Source: Cytophagales bacterium (GTDB taxonomy: Bacteria; Bacteroidota; Bacteroidia; Cytophagales; Cyclobacteriaceae). From it: 8,151 nucleotides of DNA. The DNA lies in assembly GCA_020063545.1 (NCBI GenBank), contig JAGUUF010000022.1:1-8151 (forward strand), written 5' to 3'. The notes beneath the pieces are model-generated. The model searched no databases, had not been told where the DNA came from, and worked only from the letters and a program-made list of their open reading frames with translations. The translations under genes were made by a program, and so were the position numbers. The first letter of the stretch is position 1, and the number at the start of each line of letters is the position of its first letter. Shown here one piece after another: positions 1-6,188 of this stretch.

Positions 1-80
1 ACACTAACACATCAGAACACTAACACATCAGAACACTAACACATCAGAACACTAACACATCAGCACATTAACACATCCAC
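1..80. repeat. 16-bp tandem repeat array, truncated by window edge
   Basis: Five head-to-tail copies of a 16-bp unit (ACACTAACACATCAGA). Copies at 1-16, 17-32 and 33-48 are identical. The copy at 49-64 differs in its last base, and the copy at 65-80 carries several changes (ACATTAACACATCCAC), as expected at the decaying edge of an array. The first copy begins at base 1, so the array probably continues outside the window. It ends 4 bp before the stop codon of the leftward esterase gene and therefore lies in that gene's 3' flank. The units are directly adjacent with no unique spacers, so this is not a CRISPR array. Function is unknown. Confidence 0.93.
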
Positions 81-84
81 AACA

Positions 85-897
85 TCATCTTCCAAACGCC
101 CATGTTAAAAACTCCGGCATCGCTTGTTTCCATGTTTCCAGGTTGTGCCGGCCTCCTTCAACTTCGTAATACTGAATATCATGGAATGGCCTGTATCCTT
201 TTTTTGTAAGTTCAGCAATCAGGTCAAGGGTATCATCAATCGAATCAATCGTTCCGTTTTCATTCCGATCGCTATGCTCATCCAACGTACCCGCCTGGAA
301 CCAGAATTTAAGTCCGGGTTTGAATTTCCCCCTCCGTACCTGCAAATGCATCAGTCGGTCGCGCTTGTCGGTATAGAACATGCTTGTTGCATCGCGCTTT
401 CGCCACCAGAACGAGCCGCTGAAGGCACCGGCTTTTCCAAAATAATCGGCATGGTGCCAGGCAATATCAATAGCCGACAGCCCTCCAAGCGAAAATCCGG
501 CAATGGCGTGGTCTGCCCGGTTATCCGAAACGGGGTAGCGGTAATGCAGGTAAGGCACCAGTTCGGTCATGATAAAGCGCATATAATTTTTTGCTTTTGA
601 GCCCCTGCCTTTGTAATCCTTGCGCCCTGCCACGCCATATTCCTGCAGGCGGTCTCCGGCATGTACGGCTACCACAATTATTTCATGAATTGCGTTGGAC
701 TGTGTTAGGTTTTCAAGGGTGGCTTTCAGTTCAATGGTCTCACCGTCCTGGCCGTCATTAAGCACGAGCAGGGGAAGCGCCTTGCCGGTCTTTTCAAACG
801 CTTGCGGAAGAAAAATATCCACTACCGTATCACGCTCCAGCAGGCCGGAGTGAACATCGGTAAGTCGTTCGAGGCTGTACGATTGCGCGGTATCCAA
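85..897 (-). CDS. Putative esterase (PF00756-like alpha/beta-hydrolase) with an embedded EF-hand-like loop
   Basis: A 270-residue serine hydrolase of the esterase D / enterochelin-esterase-like group, expected to hydrolyse an ester; the substrate is unknown. The nucleophile elbow GFSLGG is at residues 134-139 (Ser136). The likely catalytic His is His251 in GGRHNLETW, and the acid is probably in the AGTLDE stretch near 202-207. Residues 210-221 (DRNENGTIDSID) match the 12-residue EF-hand/dockerin calcium-loop pattern at positions 1, 3, 5, 6, 8, 9 and 12. The start is a TTG codon (+ strand CAA at 895-897). No in-frame ATG, GTG or other TTG lies between it and an upstream stop, and the fold's first strand (ERDTVVDIFLP) begins about 20 residues later, so TTG is the best available start. 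I see no convincing signal peptide, so it is probably cytoplasmic. It diverges from the ligase operon; whether it shares that pathway is unproven. Confidence 0.9.
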   Translation of the reverse strand: MDTAQSYSLERLTDVHSGLLERDTVVDIFLPQAFEKTGKALPLLVLNDGQDGETIELKATLENLTQSNAIHEIIVVAVHAGDRLQEYGVAGRKDYKGRGSKAKNYMRFIMTELVPYLHYRYPVSDNRADHAIAGFSLGGLSAIDIAWHHADYFGKAGAFSGSFWWRKRDATSMFYTDKRDRLMHLQVRRGKFKPGLKFWFQAGTLDEHSDRNENGTIDSIDDTLDLIAELTKKGYRPFHDIQYYEVEGGRHNLETWKQAMPEFLTWAFGR

Positions 898-970
898 AAC
901 CGATATTGGGTTGAATTGCTTATTTTAAGGCAGCAAAAATAGAACTTTACCAAAACCCTCCTACACCGCC
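898..970. promoter_or_regulatory. Divergent intergenic region between the esterase gene and the ligase operon
   Basis: These 73 bp must hold the 5' signals of the leftward esterase gene and most likely those of the rightward five-gene operon. On the minus strand, 941-934 reads TATTTTTG, a full match to the Bacteroidota -7 consensus TAnnTTTG; it would give a leader of about 30 nt to the TTG start at 897. No TTG/TTTG -33 box is found at the usual 17-23 bp spacing. On the plus strand only weak candidates exist (TATTTTAA at 921-928; TAGAACTTTA at 940-949 with a TTG 21 bp upstream), so the operon promoter is not resolved. The start at 971 has no clear Shine-Dalgarno sequence, which is normal for this phylum. 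Confidence 0.4.
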
Positions 971-1681
971 ATGCCCCACGAGCACTTTCATAAATGGTAT
1001 AGCCCCAACCTGGGTCGCGAAATCGGCACCCTTGCGTTCGGCACCCGCGGTTACCCGGTAATGCTTTTCCCCACTTCGCTGGGCAGCTACTACGAAAACA
1101 AAGATTTTAAACTGATTGACAGTGTAGCCTGGTTTCTTGACGAAGGTTTGGTAAAAATTTATTGTCCGGACGGGATTGACTCGATGAGCTGGTATAATAA
1201 AAATGTGCATCCGGCCGACCGGGTAAAAAACCACATCTGGTACGACCAGTTTTTGTTGCATGAACTTGTACCGCTGATGCAGCAGGAAACCGGTGTGCAC
1301 CGCGTTGCCACGGCCGGCTGCAGCTTTGGCGGTTACCATGCCACCAACTTTGCCTTTCGCCACCCCGAGGTGGTAAAGTACGTTTTCAACATGGGTGCGG
1401 CATTCGACATTAAAAACCAGCTTGACGGCTATTACGATGACAATGTGTATTTCAACAACCCCCCTGACTTTCTGCCCGATGCACAAAACCCGTTTTTTAA
1501 CGACATGTTTGTAGTGCTGGGCACCGGCACCCACGACATGTGCTGGGAAGCCAACGAACGAATGGCGGCCATCCTGAAAAACAAAGGCATTACCCATTGG
1601 CTCGATGTGCGGCCCGAACGCCCGCACGACTGGCCAGCCTGGCGTGAAATGTTTCCGCACTACCTCTCACTTATAAAATAA
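971..1681 (+). CDS. Alpha/beta-hydrolase (esterase-like), first gene of the ligase operon
   Basis: A 236-residue protein with the serine-hydrolase elbow AGCSFGGYHA at 115-124 (GCSFGG at 116-121, Ser118), a probable acid at Asp189 in GTGTHDMCWE, and a probable catalytic His219 in PHDWPAW near the C terminus. The order and spacing fit a small PF00756-like esterase. The core is preceded by only a short N-terminal segment (first strand LAFGTRGYPVMLFP at 21-34), and there is no signal peptide, so it should be cytoplasmic. Its stop is 5 bp before the ATP-grasp gene, which places it in the same transcript. In such a setting it could trim or de-esterify the product, activate or edit an intermediate, or act as a transferase; the sequence does not decide. 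It differs strongly from the divergent esterase at 85-897, so the two are not a recent duplication. Confidence 0.9.
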   Translation: MPHEHFHKWYSPNLGREIGTLAFGTRGYPVMLFPTSLGSYYENKDFKLIDSVAWFLDEGLVKIYCPDGIDSMSWYNKNVHPADRVKNHIWYDQFLLHELVPLMQQETGVHRVATAGCSFGGYHATNFAFRHPEVVKYVFNMGAAFDIKNQLDGYYDDNVYFNNPPDFLPDAQNPFFNDMFVVLGTGTHDMCWEANERMAAILKNKGITHWLDVRPERPHDWPAWREMFPHYLSLIK

Positions 1682-1686
1682 CAACT

Positions 1687-2682
1687 ATGAAAAAAATCGG
1701 AATCCTGTTTGGCATGGAACGCTCCTTCCCCGAAGCGTTTGTTGAGCGTGTGAATAAAGCCGGCCTCAAAGACATTAAAGCTGAACCCGTTATGATTGAT
1801 AAAGTTCAGCAGGGCGAACCTACTGACTATGCCGTAATTATTGATCGGATTTCGCAGGATGTTCCGTTTTACCGCGCCTACCTGAAGAATGCAGCCATTT
1901 CCGGAACAGCCGTAATCAACAACCCGTTCTGGTGGAGTGCCGATGAAAAGTTTTTTAACAACGCCCTCGCCACGAAAATAGGTGTGCCGGTTCCAAAAAC
2001 CGTTATCCTCCCCTCGCACGACAAACCCACCGACACAACCGATTCATCGTTCAGCAACCTGAAATTTCCACTCTCGTGGGAAAAGATTTTTGAATACATC
2101 GGCTGGCCGGCCTACATGAAACCCCATGCCGGTGGCGGATGGAAGAGCGTGTACAAACTCAACAACATGGACGACTTCTTCAGGGCATATAAAGAAACCG
2201 GCCAGTTGGTAATGATGCTGCAGGAAGAAATTATTTTTGAAGAATATTTTCGCTGTTATTGCCTCGGCCGCAAATATGTGCGCGTAATGCAATACGAACC
2301 GCGCAATCCGCACCATTTACGGTACGTGGTGAACAGCGGCCCCGCTTCGGAAAAAATGGTAAAGAAGGTGCACGACTACGTGCTGCAACTTAACCATGCA
2401 CTCGGTTATGATTTTAATACAGTGGAAATGGCTGTTCGCGGGGGCGTACCCTATGCTATTGATTTTTGCAACCCGGCACCGGATGCCGATGTGAACTCCG
2501 TTGGCCAGGAAAATTTTGAATGGGTGGTGGAGCATGCTGCTAAGATGGCCATTGAACGCGCACAGCAGCATAAACCCGGCAAGGATAACCTCACCTGGGG
2601 CACATTTGTGTCGGATTCGGTAGCGGCTTTTCTTGCAGGGAATTCAAAATCACCGTCAAAAGCAAAAACAAAATCAAAATAA
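1687..2682 (+). CDS. ATP-grasp ligase (RimK/glutathione-synthetase/D-Ala-D-Ala-ligase-like fold)
   Basis: A 331-residue protein with the ATP-grasp plan. The N-terminal pre-ATP-grasp domain (about 1-95) opens with KKIGILFG and includes VINNPFWWSADEKFFNNALA, where the NP..KF.....A pattern resembles the helix entering the ATP domain in RimK and GshB proteins. The predicted ATP-binding lysine is Lys145 in YMKPHAGGGWKSVYK with its glycine loop at 149-151. The hinge is MLQEEI (177-182). The predicted metal-binding acids are Glu247 (NTVEMAV), Asp259 and Asn262 (AIDFCNPAPD). Family knowledge: such enzymes join a carboxylate, via an acyl phosphate, to an amine or thiol. The substrate is unknown. The Lys/Ser-rich tail (about 320-331) is probably disordered. 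Start ATG 5 bp after the previous stop; the next gene follows a repeat-filled 43-bp gap. Confidence 0.92.
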   Translation: MKKIGILFGMERSFPEAFVERVNKAGLKDIKAEPVMIDKVQQGEPTDYAVIIDRISQDVPFYRAYLKNAAISGTAVINNPFWWSADEKFFNNALATKIGVPVPKTVILPSHDKPTDTTDSSFSNLKFPLSWEKIFEYIGWPAYMKPHAGGGWKSVYKLNNMDDFFRAYKETGQLVMMLQEEIIFEEYFRCYCLGRKYVRVMQYEPRNPHHLRYVVNSGPASEKMVKKVHDYVLQLNHALGYDFNTVEMAVRGGVPYAIDFCNPAPDADVNSVGQENFEWVVEHAAKMAIERAQQHKPGKDNLTWGTFVSDSVAAFLAGNSKSPSKAKTKSK

Positions 2683-2724
2683 CTTTTCTCCCCTCTCCGC
2701 TGGAGAGGGGCCGGGGGTGAGGTC
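2683..2724. repeat. Palindromic intergenic repeat element with a 9-bp perfect stem
   Basis: The gap between the ATP-grasp stop and the GCS2 start is almost wholly one GC-rich element. CCCCTCTCC (2690-2698) and GGAGAGGGG (2702-2710) are perfect inverted arms with a 3-nt loop GCT, followed by CCGGGGGTGAGGT. Read in frame it encodes SPLSAGEGPGVRS, a string I recognise as a common spurious translation of a dispersed intergenic repeat in Bacteroidota and other bacteria (recalled, not searched). The GGGGGTGAGG end lies a few bases before the GCS2 ATG and may act as a weak ribosome-binding site. No T-run follows the hairpin, so it is a poor intrinsic terminator, in keeping with its place inside an operon. 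Confidence 0.85.
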
Positions 2725-2725
2725 T

Positions 2726-3823
2726 ATGGAAAAATTTACCTTAGGTGTTGAAGAGGAGTACATGGTGGTTGACCCGGTGAGCCGGGAGCTAACCTCGCAC
2801 GACCAGAAAATTGTTGAGGCTGCTCAGCAGGTGTTGAAAGATCATGTTAAAGCCGAAATGCACCAGGCCGTGGTGGAAGTGGGTACCGGCATTTGCCGGA
2901 ATATTGACGAAGCCCGCAGCGACATCAGCAAATTGCGCAAGCTGGTCAGCGATGTTGCCCGCTCCATGAACCTGCGCATTGGCGCATCGGGCACACACCC
3001 GTTTTCGCACTGGTCAAAGCAGCTCATCACGCCCAATCCGCGCTACGATGAGATTGTGAATGAAATGCAGGAAGCCGCGCGCTCCAACTTAATCTTCGGC
3101 CTGCACGTGCATGTGGGTATTTCGGATAAGAACATGGCTATTCACATTGTGAACACCATCCGGTACTTCCTGCCACACGTGTATGCGCTTTCGTGCAACA
3201 GCCCGTTTTGGGAAGGCCGCAACACCGGCTTCAAATCGTTCCGTACCAAGGTATTCGATAAATTCCCACGTACCGGTTTGCCCGATTACTTTAACGATTG
3301 GGATGACTTTAAAAACTACGTAAACCTGCTCATCAAAACCGGCTGCATAGACAATGCCAAGAAAATCTGGTGGGATATCCGCGTACACCCGTTTTTCGAT
3401 ACCATCGAGTTCCGCATCTGCGATGTACCCATGCGGGTGGAAGAAACCATTGCCATTACGGCCTTGTTCCAGGCGCTCGTGGTGAAACTCTATAAATTAC
3501 GCAAACAGAATATGAGTTTCATTGTGTACAACCGCGCGCTCATTAACGAAAACAAATGGCGGGCGAGCCGGTATGGAATTGACGGCAAGCTTATTGATTT
3601 CGGAAAACAGGAAGAAGTTGAAACCCGTGCCTTGATTAACGAACTGCTCGAATTTGTTGATGACGTAGTGGATGAACTGGGCAGCCGCAGTGCCGTTAAC
3701 TATGTTCACACCATGCTTAAACAGGGTACCGGGGCCGACCGGCAACTGGCTGTTTTTCAGCAAACCGGCAGCCTCGAAAAAGTAGTTGATTATATTGCCG
3801 ACCAAACCATGGAAGGACTATGA
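2726..3823 (+). CDS. GCS2-family (YbdK-type) carboxylate-amine ligase
   Basis: A 365-residue protein of the glutamate-cysteine ligase type 2 family (PF04107; E. coli YbdK is the usual reference). Family knowledge: the glutamine-synthetase-like fold forms a gamma-glutamyl phosphate and then an amide; YbdK has weak gamma-glutamylcysteine ligase activity and its natural substrates are unclear. Visible motifs: GVEEEYMVVDP at 7-17 (metal-binding acids), QAVVEVGTG at 47-55, GLHVHVGI at 125-132, DTIEFRICDVPMRVEE at 225-240, and NKWRASRYG at 276-284. Length matches YbdK (about 370 aa). I chose the ATG at 2726. The frame stays open back to 2633, but those 31 extra codons overlap the previous gene and run through the palindromic repeat, whereas MEKFTLGVEEE is the normal family N terminus. 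The stop overlaps the next start by 4 bp (ATGA), so translation is probably coupled. Confidence 0.94.
   Translation: MEKFTLGVEEEYMVVDPVSRELTSHDQKIVEAAQQVLKDHVKAEMHQAVVEVGTGICRNIDEARSDISKLRKLVSDVARSMNLRIGASGTHPFSHWSKQLITPNPRYDEIVNEMQEAARSNLIFGLHVHVGISDKNMAIHIVNTIRYFLPHVYALSCNSPFWEGRNTGFKSFRTKVFDKFPRTGLPDYFNDWDDFKNYVNLLIKTGCIDNAKKIWWDIRVHPFFDTIEFRICDVPMRVEETIAITALFQALVVKLYKLRKQNMSFIVYNRALINENKWRASRYGIDGKLIDFGKQEEVETRALINELLEFVDDVVDELGSRSAVNYVHTMLKQGTGADRQLAVFQQTGSLEKVVDYIADQTMEGL
3811..3816 (+). promoter_or_regulatory. Purine-rich ribosome-binding site for the amidotransferase-like gene
   Basis: GGAAGG ends 3 bp before the ATG at 3820 and lies inside the last codons of the GCS2 gene. It is the only start in the operon with a purine run of this kind close by. 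Together with the 4-bp ATGA overlap it supports the ATG at 3820 and suggests translational coupling. The spacing is shorter than ideal, and Bacteroidota depend little on Shine-Dalgarno pairing, so its effect may be modest. Confidence 0.4.
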
Positions 3824-4641
3824 CCGCAATCCGCATTGCTGTACTTGATTTATACGAAGGCGAAGAAAACGAAGGGATGCGCTGCATCATTCAACTGGTT
3901 GAACAGTTGAAAAACGAAATAGCCGCCCCGGTGGAATACGAAGTGTTTGACGTTCGCCTTAAAAATGAAATCGCTTCGCCCGACTTTGATATTTACATCT
4001 CCTCGGGCGGGCCGGGAAGCCCGCTGGCCAGCGAAGGTTCGGAATGGGAAGCCCGCTATTTCGGGCTGATGGATGCCCTTCGCGAACACAACCGTCAGCA
4101 TCCGCAACAAAAAAAGTTCGTTTTTTTGATTTGCCATTCCTTCCAGATTTATTGCCGACACTACAAATATGCCCGGGTTAGCAAAAGACGCAGCGAAGCC
4201 TTTGGCATTTTTCCCATCCACAAAACCCGCGAGGCCCGGCACGAACCGCTGTTCAAAAACCTGGATGATCCGTTTTATGCCGTTGACTCGCGGTTTTACC
4301 AGGTTACAGAACCCAGCGCCCGCATGCTGGCCACAGGAGCGCAGGTGTTGTGCATAGAAAAAGAACGGCCCCATGTTGACCTGGAGCGCGCAGTAATGGG
4401 TATCCGGTTTGACGATGCCATTGTGGGCATGCAGTTTCATCCCGAAGCCGACTATGACGGCATGTTTAAATACCTGCTGCGCGAGGATAAAAAAGCCGGA
4501 ATCATTGAGCGCCATGGCGAAAAGAAATACGTGGAAATGCTGAAATACCTGAACGACCCCGATAAGATTAAGCGAACCTACAAAACCATTATCCCGACAT
4601 TTCTGCGCCAGGCTGCCGCAACACGACTTACCGTGTTATGA
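3820..4641 (+). CDS. Class I glutamine amidotransferase-like protein with an atypical nucleophile elbow
   Basis: A 273-residue protein with the triad of class I glutaminase domains: Cys105 in FLICHSFQIYC, and His207 and Glu209 in GMQFHPEAD. The SSGGPGSP loop (61-68) matches the oxyanion-strand motif of GuaA/CarA-type domains. Family knowledge: these domains release ammonia from glutamine for a partner synthetase, or cleave gamma-glutamyl bonds (as in gamma-glutamyl-gamma-aminobutyrate hydrolase). The elbow departs from the usual GxCxGxQ: Leu replaces the Gly two residues before Cys105 and Ser replaces the Gly two after, while the Gln at +4 is kept. About 60 residues follow the triad (YLNDPDKIKRTYKTIIPTFL and so on), forming a charged C-terminal extension. 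The 4-bp overlaps with both neighbours suggest tight coupling to the two ligases; an ammonia-channelling partner is inferred only. Confidence 0.88.
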   Translation: MTAIRIAVLDLYEGEENEGMRCIIQLVEQLKNEIAAPVEYEVFDVRLKNEIASPDFDIYISSGGPGSPLASEGSEWEARYFGLMDALREHNRQHPQQKKFVFLICHSFQIYCRHYKYARVSKRRSEAFGIFPIHKTREARHEPLFKNLDDPFYAVDSRFYQVTEPSARMLATGAQVLCIEKERPHVDLERAVMGIRFDDAIVGMQFHPEADYDGMFKYLLREDKKAGIIERHGEKKYVEMLKYLNDPDKIKRTYKTIIPTFLRQAAATRLTVL

Positions 4642-5831
4642 TTAAGGCCATCCGCGAACAATACAATGCCTTTTTCTCGGAAGCGAAATACCAACGCTTT
4701 GTCGAGTCGCTCGATCGTCATTTTAGCTTCCCGGTCAAATTCAGGGTGGCCGAAACCCCGGTGTTTGTTGACGGTGCGCTCAAACAAAAACTGCTGCAGG
4801 CTGCCGAAAGCATTGTTGACTTTATCGTGAGGCCCGACCTTAAAAGAATCACAGAAAGCGCAATACCACCAAACCTGCGCGTTCCGAACGAAGACAGCCA
4901 TACCTTGTTTCTGGCACTCGATTTTGCACTCGTAAAAGATGCTGAAGGGCAACTGCAACCACGACTTATTGAAATGCAGGGATTTCCTTCGCTGTTCGGC
5001 TGGCAGGATTTTCTTTCGGAGCAATACCGACACCATTTTCCTGTACCGGATAACCTGCATTCTCATTTCGGATTCAGCTCCGAAGCCTACCGCGCATTTA
5101 TCAGTTCGATATTGTTAAATGGCCACGATCCGAACGAAGTAATCCTGCTGGAAATTGACCCGCTTCAGCAAAATACGGCCATTGATTTTGTCATCACCAA
5201 ACACATTACCGGCATTGAGCCGGTGCACATTGGCGATGTTACACGCGTGGGTTCCGCCCTGTTCTATCAAAAAAATGGCAGGCAAATACAGGTTAAGCGA
5301 ATTTACAACCGGGTCATCTTCGATGAACTGATTGCGCGCAGTGATTTGAAGCCCGGGTTTACCTTTACCGAAGACGTAGATGTGGAGTGGGCAGGGCATC
5401 CCAACTGGTTTTTCCGCATCAGTAAGTTTACCATGCCTTTTATCAATAGTGAGTTTGTACCCGAATGCCGGTTTCTTAACGATTTCGAAACCTTTCCTGA
5501 CGATCTTGAAAACTATGTGTTAAAACCCCTTTTCTCATTTTCGGGAAGCGGCATCATCTTTCATGTAAAAAAAGAAGACCTGGATAACATTCCCGCGGAG
5601 AACCGGCATAACTACCTGCTGCAGCGGAAGGTTGTATATGAACCGGTGATTCAGGCGCCTGATGGTTTGGTGAAAACGGAAATCAGGCTTTTGTATATCT
5701 GGCAACCGGGTAAATCGCGGCCTGCACCGGTTACCAACCTGGCCCGGTTAAGCCGGGGCGAAATGATAGGCGTAAAGTTCAACAAGAATAAAACCTGGGT
5801 AGGGGGTTCGGTTTGCTTCTTCGAAAATTAA
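4638..5831 (+). CDS. Uncharacterised protein with an ATP-grasp-like C-terminal half
   Basis: A 397-residue protein, the last gene of the operon, overlapping the amidotransferase-like gene by 4 bp. I do not recognise a named family. The C-terminal half has ATP-grasp-like marks: YVLKPLFSFSGSGIIFHVKK (293-312), where Lys296 and the Ser/Gly loop 300-305 resemble the ATP-binding lysine and glycine-rich loop, then a hinge-like LLQRKVVYEP (327-336), then TEIRLLYIW (347-355). The N-terminal half contains LDFALVKD and RLIEMQGFPSLFGWQDFL (109-126), whose Glu could be a metal ligand. If acidic ligands lie before the ATP lysine in the chain, the fold would be of the circularly permuted ATP-grasp or glutathionylspermidine-synthetase-like type; this is inference. 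No signal peptide or membrane span. Likely role: a second ATP-dependent ligation in the same pathway. Confidence 0.75.
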   Translation: MIKAIREQYNAFFSEAKYQRFVESLDRHFSFPVKFRVAETPVFVDGALKQKLLQAAESIVDFIVRPDLKRITESAIPPNLRVPNEDSHTLFLALDFALVKDAEGQLQPRLIEMQGFPSLFGWQDFLSEQYRHHFPVPDNLHSHFGFSSEAYRAFISSILLNGHDPNEVILLEIDPLQQNTAIDFVITKHITGIEPVHIGDVTRVGSALFYQKNGRQIQVKRIYNRVIFDELIARSDLKPGFTFTEDVDVEWAGHPNWFFRISKFTMPFINSEFVPECRFLNDFETFPDDLENYVLKPLFSFSGSGIIFHVKKEDLDNIPAENRHNYLLQRKVVYEPVIQAPDGLVKTEIRLLYIWQPGKSRPAPVTNLARLSRGEMIGVKFNKNKTWVGGSVCFFEN

Positions 5832-5843
5832 CCTGGTGATTAT

Positions 5844-6188
5844 TTAATTGATTATAGCTGCCACCTCATTAGCTTTCTTCTGATTGTACTCAAAAGCAAG
5901 TTTCTGGTAATTCACCAGGTCAATTATTGTTCCGATAAAACACAGGCCGGCCGTAAAGAAGTAAAGCAGCCCCATTCCAATCTGGTCGGTAATAAAGCGC
6001 TGCACTCCGGCTACGCCCAAGAAGCCGATAATAGCGAGAATCAAAATCATTTGCGGATCGCGCCTGCGTGTGCGGTAAACATTAGCAAAATTACGGGCCT
6101 TGTCATCGGGCCATTCTTTCATCAGGTTTTGTACGTAAACCATTTCTTCACCGGCTAATTCGGGAAGCACCTCAGTTACTTTGGCCAT
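5844..6188 (-). CDS. TM2 domain-containing membrane protein
   Basis: A 114-residue inner-membrane protein. A charged soluble N-terminal part (1-45, ending in RTRRRDP) precedes two hydrophobic spans (about 47-64 and 71-91). The second half fits the TM2 domain (PF05154): GFLGVAGVQRFITDQIGMG, then LLYFFTAGLCFIGTIIDLV, with the glycine-rich start, the aromatic/Arg pair before the short loop, and the Asp (Asp90) near the end of the second span. The C-terminal tail is short and polar. TM2 proteins are widespread in Bacteroidota; their molecular role is not established. The first 17 bp overlap the end of the DUF2752 gene, so the two are co-transcribed. It converges on the ligase operon with only 12 bp between stop codons and no clear terminator there. 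Confidence 0.92.
   Translation of the reverse strand: MAKVTEVLPELAGEEMVYVQNLMKEWPDDKARNFANVYRTRRRDPQMILILAIIGFLGVAGVQRFITDQIGMGLLYFFTAGLCFIGTIIDLVNYQKLAFEYNQKKANEVAAIIN

Noticed and set aside
1..80. CRISPR array
   Set aside because: The 16-bp units abut directly with no unique spacers, and no cas genes are present.
124..600. 158-codon open frame on the plus strand inside the first esterase gene
   Set aside because: Antisense to a well-supported esterase with a GFSLGG elbow; its product has no recognisable motif.
947..1660. 237-codon minus-strand frame opposite the operon's first gene
   Set aside because: Mirror frame of a clear alpha/beta-hydrolase; the long open length comes from codon bias of the sense gene.
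2690..2710. Intrinsic terminator within the operon
   Set aside because: The perfect stem is not followed by a T-run but by GC-rich sequence and a start codon, so it fits a repeat element better.
2633..2725. Upstream start for the GCS2 protein
   Set aside because: The added residues translate the end of the previous gene and the palindromic repeat; the family N terminus begins at the ATG at 2726.
1687..3823. Classical glutathione biosynthesis (gshA-gshB)
   Set aside because: The GCS2 protein is YbdK-like rather than a proven GshA, the ATP-grasp protein is not recognisably GshB, and the extra ligase-like, glutaminase-like and hydrolase genes do not belong to that pathway.
3850..4515. 221-codon minus-strand frame opposite the amidotransferase-like gene
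   Set aside because: Antisense to a gene with an intact Cys-His-Glu triad and coupled starts; low-quality composition.
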